Assembly (NCBI GenBank): GCA_963762435.1 | Contig: CAVXLN010000015.1 | Span: 434,001-498,000, forward strand | DNA from: JAXDMU01 sp963762435 | GTDB lineage: Bacteria > Pseudomonadota > Alphaproteobacteria > ATCC43930 > CGMCC-115725 | Direction of reading: 5' to 3' | Length of the DNA: 64,000 nt | Part shown: piece after piece, positions 47,219 to 55,434 of the stretch | Position numbering within the stretch: the stretch's first letter is position 1 | Layout of the letters: each line of letters begins with the position of its first letter | Made by a program: the position numbers and the translations under genes | The notes under the pieces: model-generated | What the model saw: only the letters and a program-made list of their open reading frames with translations | Database searches by the model: none | What the model was told of the DNA's origin: nothing

Positions 47219-48499
47219 ATGAGTGTCGCACCCCTCTTCGAGGCGCCCTTCCTCGATGCGCTGGGCACGGTCCCGCAGGATGGGCTCCGTGCCGTGCGCG
47301 CGGCCGGCCGCGCGCGCTTCGCCGAAAGCGGTTTCCCGACCCGGCGCTCGGAAGCCTGGCGCTTCACCGAGCTCAGGAAATTCGCCGAGACGCGCTTCGT
47401 CCCGGCGGCGCGCGAAGCAGCTTTGGTCACGGTGCCGGCGCTTGCGGGTGCCGATCGGCTGGTCTTCGTCAATGGCCGTTTCGTGCCGACGGAATCCACG
47501 ATCGGCGCGGTGCCGGACGGCGTCTTCCTGGGCTCCTTCGCCGATTGGGCCAAGGCGCATTCCGATGACGCGGCGGCGAGCTTCGATGTCTCCGGTGGCG
47601 CCGATCGCGCTTTTCTCTCGCTCAATGCCGCTTTTGCCGCCGATGGGCTGGTGCTCATCGTGCCGGATGGTGTGGCACTCGAGCGGCCGATTCAACTTGT
47701 TCAGCTGTCGAATGCTTCGGAACCCGCGGCCAGTGCCGTCAAGCATGTGATCCGGCTGGGCGACGGTGCCGAGGCCGTGCTGCTCGAGACCGCTGCCGGC
47801 ACTGGTCCCGGCTGGACCAACGAATCCACGACCGTGACGCTCGGCGCCAAGGCGCGGCTCGGTCACTACAAGCTCCAGGACGAGGCGCCCGAAGCGACGC
47901 ACATCGCCCACGCCGCCGTCACGATCGGCGAACGGGCGCGCTACGAGGGCTTCCTCCTGACTCTCGGCGGAGGATTGTCGCGCCAGGATCTGCGCGCCGT
48001 GATCGCAGGCCCGCACGCTTATTGCGGCTTCTCCGGCGCCTATCTCCTGGGCGGGCGGCAGGATTCGGCGGTTGTCTCGGTGATCGAGCATGCGGCACCC
48101 AATTGCGAGACGCGCGAGGTTTTCAAGGGCTGCATCGACGGCCGCGCCCATGGCGCCTTCCAAGGCCAGATCCGCGTGGCCCAGATCGCCCAGAAGACCA
48201 ACGCCTATCAGCTCAACAAGACGCTTTTGCTGAGCGACCGCGCGGTGATGGATACCAAGCCCGAGCTCGAGATCTTCGCCGACGATGTGAAATGCAGCCA
48301 CGGCGCCACGATCGGCGATCTCGACGAGACGGCGCTATTCTATCTCCGCTCGCGCGGCATCCCGGCCGACGAGGCGCGGCAGATGCTGATCGAGGCCTTC
48401 GTCGTCGATGCCGTCGACCTCGTCGCGGAGGATGATGTGCGCGCTTATCTGAAGGCGGCGATCGCGGCGCGGCTGGCCCAGAACGAGGACCGGACATGA
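47219..48499 (+). CDS. sufD: Fe-S cluster assembly protein SufD
   Basis: 426 residues, the SufB paralogue that completes the SufBC2D complex. The beta-helix part carries RVAQIAQKTNAYQLNK and the end ADDVKCSHGATIGDLDE, LFYLRSRGI, which are typical of SufD. It starts 4 bases after the sufC stop and overlaps the sufS start by four bases. Confidence 0.95.
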   Translation: MSVAPLFEAPFLDALGTVPQDGLRAVRAAGRARFAESGFPTRRSEAWRFTELRKFAETRFVPAAREAALVTVPALAGADRLVFVNGRFVPTESTIGAVPDGVFLGSFADWAKAHSDDAAASFDVSGGADRAFLSLNAAFAADGLVLIVPDGVALERPIQLVQLSNASEPAASAVKHVIRLGDGAEAVLLETAAGTGPGWTNESTTVTLGAKARLGHYKLQDEAPEATHIAHAAVTIGERARYEGFLLTLGGGLSRQDLRAVIAGPHAYCGFSGAYLLGGRQDSAVVSVIEHAAPNCETREVFKGCIDGRAHGAFQGQIRVAQIAQKTNAYQLNKTLLLSDRAVMDTKPELEIFADDVKCSHGATIGDLDETALFYLRSRGIPADEARQMLIEAFVVDAVDLVAEDDVRAYLKAAIAARLAQNEDRT

Positions 48500-49767
48500 G
48501 CAAGGACACGGATCCGCGCACGACGAGCCTGATCGACGGCCCGGTCTCGCGCCCGCTCTTCGACGCCAGACGGATCAAGCAGGATTTCCCGATCTTCCGG
48601 AACAATCCGGATGTCGTCTTCCTCGATACGGCGGCGAGCGCCCAGAAGCCGCAGATCGTGATCGACGCGGTCAGCCGCTTCTATGAGCGCGATTACGCCA
48701 ATGTCCATCGCGGCGTCTATGCGCTGAGCCAGCGGGCGACCGACCGGTTCGAGCAGGCGCGCGAGACGGTGCGCCGCTTCTTGAATGCCCGGCATGCGAA
48801 CGAGATCATCTTCGTGCGCGGCGCCACCGAGGGCATCAACCTCGTGGCGCAGAGCTGGGGCGCTTCGCAGCTCAAAGCCGGCGACGAAATCATCCTGACC
48901 GAGTTCGAGCATCATTCGAACATCGTGCCCTGGCAGCTGCTGCGCGACCGGATCGGTGTCGTGCTCAAGGTGGCGCCGATGGATGCGACCGGCGGGCTCG
49001 ATCTCGCCCGGTTCGAGGCATTGCTGTCGCCGCGGACGAAGCTCGTCGCCATCACCCATATCGCCAACGCGGTCGGCGCCGTCATGCCGGTGGACGCGGT
49101 GATCCGGCTCGCGCACGAAAGGCGCGCGCTGGTTCTCGTCGATGGCTGCCAGGCCGCCCCGCGCATGCCGGTCGATGTGCAGGCGCTCGACGCCGATTTC
49201 TACGTCTTCTCCGGCCATAAGACCTATGGGCCGACCGGGATCGGCGTGCTTTACGGCAAGGAAGCGATCCTGAAGACCATGCCGCCCTGGCAGGGCGGCG
49301 GCGACATGATCCTCAACGTCACCTTCGAAGAGACTTTGTTCCAGGAGCCGCCGCACCGGTTCGAGGCCGGCACGCCCGACATCACCGGGGCTCACGGTCT
49401 GGCCGTGGCGCTCGACTATATGGAAAGCCTCGGCCGCGAGCAGATCCTCGAACATGAGGAGCGGCTGACCGAGTACGGCGCCCGGCGCCTGGCCGAGCTC
49501 GACGGCGTTCGCCTCTTGGGCGGCGGCAACCGGCGTTTGGGCGTGCTCTCCTTCGAGGTCGAGGGGGTGCATGCCCATGACCTCGCCACCATTCTCGACC
49601 ACCACAATGTCGCGGTCCGCGCCGGCCACCATTGCGCTCAGCCGCTGATGGATCGCCTCGGCGTCGCCGCGACCGCGCGCGCCTCCTTCGGCGTCTATAA
49701 TGACGAAGCCGATATCGACGCGCTGATCGAGGCGGTGAAGGCCGCCCAGGAGCTGTTCCGGCGATGA
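48496..49767 (+). CDS. sufS: Cysteine desulfurase SufS
   Basis: 423 residues, PLP-dependent, taking sulfur from cysteine for cluster assembly. The PLP lysine is in FSGHKTYGPTGIG; the active-site Cys is in RAGHHCAQPLM near residue 377, in the short-loop arrangement of group II desulfurases. The His that stacks on PLP is in EFEHHSNIVPW. The start overlaps the sufD stop. It should work with SufU rather than SufE, since the next gene is SufU-like. Confidence 0.96.
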   Translation: MSKDTDPRTTSLIDGPVSRPLFDARRIKQDFPIFRNNPDVVFLDTAASAQKPQIVIDAVSRFYERDYANVHRGVYALSQRATDRFEQARETVRRFLNARHANEIIFVRGATEGINLVAQSWGASQLKAGDEIILTEFEHHSNIVPWQLLRDRIGVVLKVAPMDATGGLDLARFEALLSPRTKLVAITHIANAVGAVMPVDAVIRLAHERRALVLVDGCQAAPRMPVDVQALDADFYVFSGHKTYGPTGIGVLYGKEAILKTMPPWQGGGDMILNVTFEETLFQEPPHRFEAGTPDITGAHGLAVALDYMESLGREQILEHEERLTEYGARRLAELDGVRLLGGGNRRLGVLSFEVEGVHAHDLATILDHHNVAVRAGHHCAQPLMDRLGVAATARASFGVYNDEADIDALIEAVKAAQELFRR

Positions 49768-50237
49768 TGGATCTGCGCGAGCTTTATCAGGACATCATTC
49801 TCGATCACGGCCAGAAGCCGCGGAATTTCCGGCCGCAGGAGCATGCGAGCCACACCGCGCAGGGTCACAACCCGCTGTGCGGCGACCGGATGACGATCTA
49901 CCTCACCATCGAGGGCGACCGCATCGCGGATGTCTCCTTCGTCGGCCGCGGCTGCGCTATCTCGACCGCGTCGTCGTCGCTCATGACCGAGGTGTTGAAG
50001 GGCAAGACGCTGGCCGAGGCGGACGAGATCTTCAAGGCGTTCCATGCCACCGTGACCGGCGCCGACAGCATTCCCGAAGTGGATGAGGCACTCGAGGATG
50101 ATTTCGAGCGGCTGGTGCCGCTCGCCGGCGTCAAGGCCTATCCGGCCCGGGTCAAGTGCGCCACGCTCGCCTGGCACGCCTTCGAGGCGGCGCTGAAATC
50201 GGGCGGCAAGCCGGTCGAGCCGGTCAAGACCGAGTAG
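49764..50237 (+). CDS. sufU: SufU-type sulfur acceptor/scaffold protein
   Basis: 157 residues of the IscU/SufU fold. Three metal-binding cysteines are in NPLCGDRM, GRGCAIS and RVKCATLAW, and the insert before the third Cys (DDFERLVPLAGVKAYP) marks it as SufU rather than IscU. In this role it takes sulfur from SufS with zinc bound. It overlaps the end of sufS by four bases (ATGATG start pair). Confidence 0.93.
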   Translation: MMDLRELYQDIILDHGQKPRNFRPQEHASHTAQGHNPLCGDRMTIYLTIEGDRIADVSFVGRGCAISTASSSLMTEVLKGKTLAEADEIFKAFHATVTGADSIPEVDEALEDDFERLVPLAGVKAYPARVKCATLAWHAFEAALKSGGKPVEPVKTE

Positions 50238-50246
50238 GCATCCATC

Positions 50247-50651
50247 ATGATCGATGACGGCAAGACGCTCTTCGATTTCATGCCCGGCCGCCCCGCCGAG
50301 GATGCGGAGGAAGATCCGTTCGAGAAGCCCGGCGCGGGCGAGCAGGATCTCGAGCTGCGCGATGCCGTGCTCGACGCGATGCGCGAGGTCTACGATCCGG
50401 AGATCCCGGTCAACCTCGTCGATCTCGGGCTGATTTACGAGCTGTCCGCCGGGCGCGACGGCAAGATCTTCGTCGAGATGACCCTGACCGCCCCCAGCTG
50501 CCCGGTCGCGGGCTCGCTGCCGGGCGAGGTCGAGAAAGCGATCCGCACCGTGCCCGGCGTCACGGACGCCCATGTCAAACTGGTCTGGACCCCGCCCTGG
50601 CATCAGGATCTGATGACCGAGGCGGCGAAGCTCGAGCTGGGGTTGCTTTAG
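50247..50651 (+). CDS. sufT: SufT (MIP18/DUF59-family) Fe-S maturation protein
   Basis: 134 residues with the DUF59 core: LDAMREVYDPEIPVNLVDLG, cut here in parts VYDPEIPVN and LGLIYEL, then MTLTAPSCPVAGSLP with the conserved Cys. It helps load clusters on target proteins. An acidic, poorly conserved first third (about 35 residues) precedes the domain. It is the last gene of the suf unit; no SufA/HesB-type carrier follows. A perfect hairpin 25 bases after the stop ends the operon. Confidence 0.92.
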   Translation: MIDDGKTLFDFMPGRPAEDAEEDPFEKPGAGEQDLELRDAVLDAMREVYDPEIPVNLVDLGLIYELSAGRDGKIFVEMTLTAPSCPVAGSLPGEVEKAIRTVPGVTDAHVKLVWTPPWHQDLMTEAAKLELGLL

Positions 50652-50676
50652 GCTCGACCGTTAGCTGTTCCTGAGT

Positions 50677-50710
50677 GGGGCGTCCCGCCCGCCGACGGGC
50701 GGGACGCCCC
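50677..50710. terminator. Perfect 15-bp hairpin, bidirectional terminator
   Basis: GGGGCGTCCCGCCCG pairs without mismatch with CGGGCGGGACGCCCC around the 4-base loop CCGA. A short T run (GCTTT) follows on the plus strand. It lies between the converging ends of sufT and the lactate permease gene. Confidence 0.85.
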
Positions 50711-50726
50711 GCTTTGACTAGCTTGT

Positions 50727-52151
50727 CTAGCCGACCGCCAGCATCACCCCCGCCTCGAGCAGCAAACCCACCGCCAGCATCACGGCGATCGGCCAGGCTT
50801 CGCGATAGACCTCGTTCTCATTGCCGCCGAGGCCGATCAGCGTCGTGCCCATGGTCACGCGGATCGGCGACAGCAGCGTGAAATTGCAGGCCGAGACATT
50901 CTGCAGCGCCACGGGCCAGAGCGTCGTCATGCCGCCGGCCGCGAGGATCAGGCCGGATGACGCGGCGTAGGAGCCGGTCAGGAACCCGCCGACGGCACCC
51001 AAGGGCGGCGAGGCCAGGAGCGTGGCATCCCCGAGCGTCCCGCTGAGGGCGGCGGCGATGATCGCGGCGGCGCCGGCGGCCGTCAGGATCTGCGCCATGG
51101 CGATGAAGAGGAAGGTTACCAGCACCGGCCGCCAGGCACTGCGCCCGGTCTCGCCCAGAATACGGCCCAATGACGAGACCCTTCCTTCGAGCGCCAGCAC
51201 GCCCAGCGCCACCGCGATCAGCCAGAAGCCCGGCGTGTAGAAGGGCGCGAAACCCCTAAGCTCCGGGAACGGCCTCATCAGGAACGCGGTTCTGAGCCAC
51301 GCGGCCAGCGGCGGGATCGTGCGCGACGCGATGAGCGCCAGGCTGAGCGCCACATAGGGTGCCGAGGCCATGAGGCTGCGCCGGAGCGAGGCAAGATCCG
51401 GCCGCTCGTCGCGCCAATGGCGGACGAGGATGAGCAGGCCGGTCGTCGCGATGGCACCGAGCTCGGCCGCGACGAAGCGGCTGATGATCGGCAGCAGGCA
51501 GACGATGGCGACGGTCCAGAGCAGATCGTCGCGCTTCTGGGCGGGCGCGATCCGATGCCCGGCCGCCTTGGCGAAATGCCAATAGAGCGGCAGATAGCCC
51601 AGCAGCAGCGGCGCCTGCAGCACGGCACTCGCGAAGGCGAAATGATTATCGTCGAGCCGGGCGAGGCTGGCGCCCATCAGCGTGCCGATGGCGAGCGCAC
51701 CCCACGGCACCAGCGTCTGGCTGTAGAGCGCCAGCACGACCGACGAGATGCCCGTCAGCCCCATGCGCTGGAGGGCCGCCAGCGCCACCACGCAGCCGAC
51801 GCCGAATCCCGTCGCCGATTCGATGAACGGGCCGATCAGGAAGCAGATCGCCCAGAGCCAGCGCGGCGAGAAGAGGATCGCGGCACCGCGCGCGCCGCTG
51901 TCGCGCCGGATCGCGCGATAGAAGAAAAGGCCGCCCAGGATGACGGCGATCGCCTGCCATGAGATCCAGGCGCCCTTGAGCGTCTCGATCAGCGTGAAGC
52001 TGCCGAAACCGCCGCCCTCGGGCCGGAGCCACGCCGCCACCGCCACGGCCAGCACCCAGCCGATCACGCCGGCCCACGGCACTGCCACGCGCCGGCTCGC
52101 GATCAGCAGGATGACGGTGATGAGGGGTGCTGATGCGAGAAGGGCGATCAT
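50727..52151 (-). CDS. L-lactate permease family protein
   Basis: 474 residues of the LctP family with about 12 to 14 helices. Typical pieces are IGPFIESATGFGVGC, TLVPWGALAIGTLMG and, near the end, LGAVGGFLTGSYAASS. It would import lactate or glycolate with protons. The ATG at 52151 gives the normal first helix (IALLASAPLITVILL); the longer frame to 52304 is antisense to the GST gene. No lactate dehydrogenase gene is adjacent. Confidence 0.85.
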   Translation of the reverse strand: MIALLASAPLITVILLIASRRVAVPWAGVIGWVLAVAVAAWLRPEGGGFGSFTLIETLKGAWISWQAIAVILGGLFFYRAIRRDSGARGAAILFSPRWLWAICFLIGPFIESATGFGVGCVVALAALQRMGLTGISSVVLALYSQTLVPWGALAIGTLMGASLARLDDNHFAFASAVLQAPLLLGYLPLYWHFAKAAGHRIAPAQKRDDLLWTVAIVCLLPIISRFVAAELGAIATTGLLILVRHWRDERPDLASLRRSLMASAPYVALSLALIASRTIPPLAAWLRTAFLMRPFPELRGFAPFYTPGFWLIAVALGVLALEGRVSSLGRILGETGRSAWRPVLVTFLFIAMAQILTAAGAAAIIAAALSGTLGDATLLASPPLGAVGGFLTGSYAASSGLILAAGGMTTLWPVALQNVSACNFTLLSPIRVTMGTTLIGLGGNENEVYREAWPIAVMLAVGLLLEAGVMLAVG

Positions 52152-52230
52152 CGGATTGGTTATTGGTGTTCTTGCCCCGCATCGTGGAAGATGCGCGCCG
52201 CAAAGACAAATGCGCGAAGGGCAGAGAGGC

Positions 52231-52857
52231 ATGATCACGCTTTGGGGGCGCAGCACCTCGTCGAATGTGCAGAAAATCTTGTGGATCCTGGCCGAGCTTG
52301 GCATCCCCTACGAGCAGATCCAGGTCGGCCGTGAGCACGGCAGCAACGACGAGGCCTGGTACCGGGCGATGAACCCGAACGGGCTGGTGCCGACGATCCG
52401 CGACGGCGATCTGGTGCTGTGGGAATCGCACGCGATCCTGCGCTATCTCGCCGCCAGCACCGAGGGCGGCGAGCGGCTCTATCCGCGCGGGCCCTTGGCG
52501 CGCGCCAAGATCGAGCAATGGATGGATTGGCAGCTTTCGGTGATGGTGCCGGCGATCGGTCCGGTCTTCTGGGGCCTCGTCCGCCCACCGGCGACCGGGC
52601 CCGACATGCCGGCCATCCTGGCCGCGGCCAAGCGGCTGGGCGAGGTCTGGGCGATGCCGGAGGCAACCCTATCCCGGAGCGACTATCTCGCCGGCCCGAC
52701 CCTGACGCTGGCCGATATAGCGCTCGGCAATGCCGTGCACCGGTTCCTGAGCTTCCCGATCGAGCGGCCGGACCTGCCCAACGTCGCCCGCTGGTACCAG
52801 CGGCTGCAGCAGTATGAAGGCTTCCACAAGCACATCTTCACGCCGCCGATCGTGTGA
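52231..52857 (+). CDS. Glutathione S-transferase
   Basis: 208 residues: an N-terminal thioredoxin-like domain (TSSNVQKILWILAEL, VPTIRDGDLVLWESHAILRYL in parts VPTIRDGD and WESHAIL, with the Glu-Ser pair that holds glutathione) and a helical C-terminal domain with GPTLTLADIALG. A Ser in the TSSN start is the likely catalytic residue, as in theta- and beta-like bacterial forms. The ATG follows AGAGAGG closely. The substrate is unknown. Confidence 0.88.
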   Translation: MITLWGRSTSSNVQKILWILAELGIPYEQIQVGREHGSNDEAWYRAMNPNGLVPTIRDGDLVLWESHAILRYLAASTEGGERLYPRGPLARAKIEQWMDWQLSVMVPAIGPVFWGLVRPPATGPDMPAILAAAKRLGEVWAMPEATLSRSDYLAGPTLTLADIALGNAVHRFLSFPIERPDLPNVARWYQRLQQYEGFHKHIFTPPIV

Positions 52858-52865
52858 GTTTTGAG

Positions 52866-52987
52866 CCCTCGCCCGCCTGGCGGGAGAGGGCGGCGAGCGT
52901 TAGCGAGCGGGTGAGGGTATACGCAAGATATTGAAGCGCCTTCGCACACACCCTCACCCCAACCCTCTCCCGCCAAGCGGGCGAGGG
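52866..52987. repeat. Two-armed palindromic repeat of the CCCTCGCCCGC type
   Basis: The left part CCCTCGCCCGCC-TGGCGGGAGAGGG and the right part CCCTCTCCCGCC-AAGCGGGCGAGGG are inverse copies of each other, with GTGAGGGT and ACCCTCAC as inner partners. A related one-arm copy is at 46392-46446. It lies between the converging ends of the GST gene and the broken SDR gene. Confidence 0.85.
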
Positions 52988-52991
52988 AGCC

Positions 52992-54018
52992 TTACACCAG
53001 CTTCTCCGCCACAAGGCTCTCCGCCGTCGCCACGATCGCCTTGTCCGCCGTGATGAGCGGATGGCCCAAGAGCGTCACCGCATCCGAGGAATCGAGCCGC
53101 TTCAGCGTGCCGAGCTCCGAGACATTGTCGCGCACATCGGCGTCGAAGAGCGCATAGAGCTTGACCGCCCAATCCGGCATCTCGAAGCGCGGCGTCTTGC
53201 GCGCGGCATCGGGCATCCGCTCGCGCAGCAGCTTCGCCATCTCGCCGATATAGACCGGCCGCTCGCCCATCGGCAGGCGCCGCCCGCCGGGCGAGCCGCC
53301 ATTCAAGGCAGCCACATGCGCTTCCGCCACATCGCGCACATCGACCACGACGAGGGCGATGCGCGGTGACGCCGGAATGCTGCCATTCAAAAGCCGCTGG
53401 ATCAGCACGGCGGAGGTGCCCGGATCCTCGTCCAGCAGCGGCCCCAGGATGGCGCTCGGATTGATCGCGACGAGATCGCGGTCGCGTCCGGCCGCCTTCA
53501 TCATCTCCCAGGCGCGGCGCTCGGCGCGCGTCTTCGAATTCGACATAGGCATTGTAGCCGCTGCGGCCCTCGAGATCGGTCCAATCCGCCGCCGTGAAGG
53601 GGGCCGTGCGGCTCTTGTCATGGCCATAGGCGATGGCGGCCATGGAGGAGGTCAGCACGATCCGCTCGACGCCAGCCTCGAGCCCGGCCTTGAGCGCCCG
53701 CTCCGTGCCGGCGACCGCCGGGCCGATGAGATCCATCCGATCCTTCGGCATCGCCAGCACGAAGGGGGACGCCGTGTGGAGGAGATAGCGGCAGCCCTTC
53801 GCCGCCTCGGTCCAGCCCGCATCCTTGGTGAGGTCGAGTGTCACGAACTCGAGCTGGGCCGGATCGGCGCCGTGGCGGGCCAGCGTTTCCTTCACCTTAT
53901 CGGCCTTCTTGAGGTTGCGCACGCTGCCGCGCACGCGATATCCCGCCCGGAGCGCGGACAGCGCCACATGGCCGCCCAGAAAGCCCGAAATACCGGTCAG
54001 CAACACCTGGTCCGTCAT
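52992..54018 (-). pseudogene. SDR-type reductase (dihydroflavonol-4-reductase-like), frameshifted
   Basis: The first 160 residues read well: LLTGISGFLGGHVALSALRAG (cut as GISGFLGGHVAL), HTASPFVL, LTSSMAAIAYG, then AYVE. The expected catalytic Y-x3-K (YVESK) is broken: the DNA reads GTCGAATTCGAAGACG, where one T too many near 53537-53541 shifts the frame. In the next frame the family sequence continues as SKTRAERRAWEMMKAAG, LVAINPSAILGPLL and to a TAA at 52992. A single-base insertion, real or a reading error, thus splits an otherwise intact gene of about 342 residues. It is divergent from a TetR gene across an operator-like palindrome. Confidence 0.82.
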
Positions 54019-54038
54019 GCTATCTTCTCCATTGGGAT

Positions 54039-54066
54039 TTGAACGATGTATATGTTATTCGTTCAA
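54039..54066. promoter_or_regulatory. Inverted repeat between the SDR and TetR genes, probable operator
   Basis: TTGAACGA and TCGTTCAA are perfect inverse copies separated by 12 AT-rich bases. The site lies 21 bases before the SDR start and 39 bases before the chosen TetR start. This is the usual place and size for a TetR-family operator that controls both genes. Confidence 0.7.
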
Positions 54067-54104
54067 TTCGTACAAGAGAGCTTGGGGGCGGAGGGCAATC
54101 GAGC

Positions 54105-54668
54105 GTGGCGGATGGCGGTTCGGACCGGGTCGCGGAAAAGCGCCGGCGCATCCTGGCGGCGGCACGGCATCTGATGTTACGCCAAGGCCTGCGGGGCACC
54201 ACGATGGAGCTGATCGCGCGCGAGGCGGGTATCGCCAAGCCCACCCTCTATGCGCAATTCGCCGACAAGGACGCCGTGCTGACCGGCATCATCGGCGAAC
54301 TGCTGGTCGAGCTCGATGCGGCCTTCACTGCCGGCCTCGCCGGCCCCGGCAACGTGGCGGAGCGGGTGGGGGCGGCCCTTGCCGGCAAATACACCGTCAT
54401 CGCGCGGCTCTTGGCGGGCTCGCCCCATGCCGACGAACTCATGAACGAGCACCACCGCGTCGCCGAACGCTTCCGCGATTTCGACGAGGCGGTGGAGCGC
54501 CGGATCGCCGACGCGCTGGCCGAGGCGGGGGTGGCGGATGCGCTGGGGCTGGCGCGGCTGGCGATCGCGGCGAGCTATGGGATAGGGTACAAGATGGCGG
54601 GCGAACGCGAGATCGGTGAGGCGATCCGGGTGGTGTGCCGCCGGCTCATTGAGCCGGCGGTTGGGTAG
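54105..54668 (+). CDS. TetR-family transcriptional regulator
   Basis: 187 residues. The helix-turn-helix is typical: KRRRILAAARHLMLRQGLRG in parts RRRILAAARHLM and GLRGTTMELIAREAGIAKPTLY. The C-terminal ligand domain has no recognisable signature. The GTG at 54105 is chosen: GGAGG lies about ten bases upstream, while an upstream TTG at 54039 falls inside the operator. It probably represses the divergent SDR gene and itself. Confidence 0.85.
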   Translation: MADGGSDRVAEKRRRILAAARHLMLRQGLRGTTMELIAREAGIAKPTLYAQFADKDAVLTGIIGELLVELDAAFTAGLAGPGNVAERVGAALAGKYTVIARLLAGSPHADELMNEHHRVAERFRDFDEAVERRIADALAEAGVADALGLARLAIAASYGIGYKMAGEREIGEAIRVVCRRLIEPAVG

Positions 54669-54675
54669 GGGCGGA

Positions 54676-55434
54676 TTACCGGGTCATTGATCGGCGCGGT
54701 TCGTTAAGAGGAGCTAGCGCTGCCTGAATCGCCTCGGCGGCTGCGAGATGGGATGGGTTAGCTGCATCGAAGCGCTCACGCGTGGCGACCATAAGCAATG
54801 CTCCGCCCGGCAATGTTTCAACCTCGATCGTCTTGGGCGGCGTGATTTGGGCTGCGAATTCAGGCGAGAGCAGGGTCATCCACGACGCAAAGAAGTAGAT
54901 ATGCCGGCCGTCAGGCCAGAGTTCCTGCAAATCGTTCGAATAGGCGCGGCAATATGATGCGTCCCAGTTCTGTGCAAGCGCGAGCATCATGCTTCGAAAG
55001 GTTTCGAAGGTGACGAATGGCTGTGTCTTTTGGCCGTCGGGCGGCGCTGCCGTCATCATTAACACGTTATTGGAGAATGCTGCCGCAGAACGGTGACCTT
55101 GCGTATCAGCGCCGGCGATAATGAGTGAAAAGAGTTTGCTAGGCCTTCCTAGCCCGCCATCGGCAAGAGAGAAGGAGTACCCAGCGTATAAGGCAGGACT
55201 TCCGTCCGCCATCTCGTCCCCGGCGGATTTGTAGATTAGCTCCGGAAGTTCATCCTTTATCGCTTCGATCGGTTTCGGATCTTCTTGTGCTGCGCCTTCG
55301 AAGGTCCAGATGCCAAGGGAGGGCTCGATCTTGTTGAGCGCCCTCGTCATACCCAAAGATCGATCGGCTAGAGACTGAATGCTTTCGCTCCGGGAATCCC
55401 AGGAGCATTGGATTGCGTATTGGTCAAAGTTCAT
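54676..55434 (-). CDS. Imm52-like immunity protein
   Basis: 252 residues. The start has the Imm52 pattern of aromatic and charged residues followed by a Ser/Glu-rich helix (CSWDSRSESIQSLADRS), SLGIWTFEGAA, and YAGYSFSLADGG, which matches the G-x-S/W core of the family. It should bind and block the toxin encoded immediately upstream. It starts inside the toxin stop (ATGA overlap of four bases), the normal coupling of toxin and immunity genes. Its DNA is lower in GC than the suf region. The family call is by pattern, so moderate. Confidence 0.68.
   Translation of the reverse strand: MNFDQYAIQCSWDSRSESIQSLADRSLGMTRALNKIEPSLGIWTFEGAAQEDPKPIEAIKDELPELIYKSAGDEMADGSPALYAGYSFSLADGGLGRPSKLFSLIIAGADTQGHRSAAAFSNNVLMMTAAPPDGQKTQPFVTFETFRSMMLALAQNWDASYCRAYSNDLQELWPDGRHIYFFASWMTLLSPEFAAQITPPKTIEVETLPGGALLMVATRERFDAANPSHLAAAEAIQAALAPLNEPRRSMTR

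Noticed and set aside
53061..54042. Plus-strand frames opposite the broken SDR gene as the real product
   Set aside because: The two minus-strand frames together give a complete SDR family sequence, while the plus-strand ones give none.
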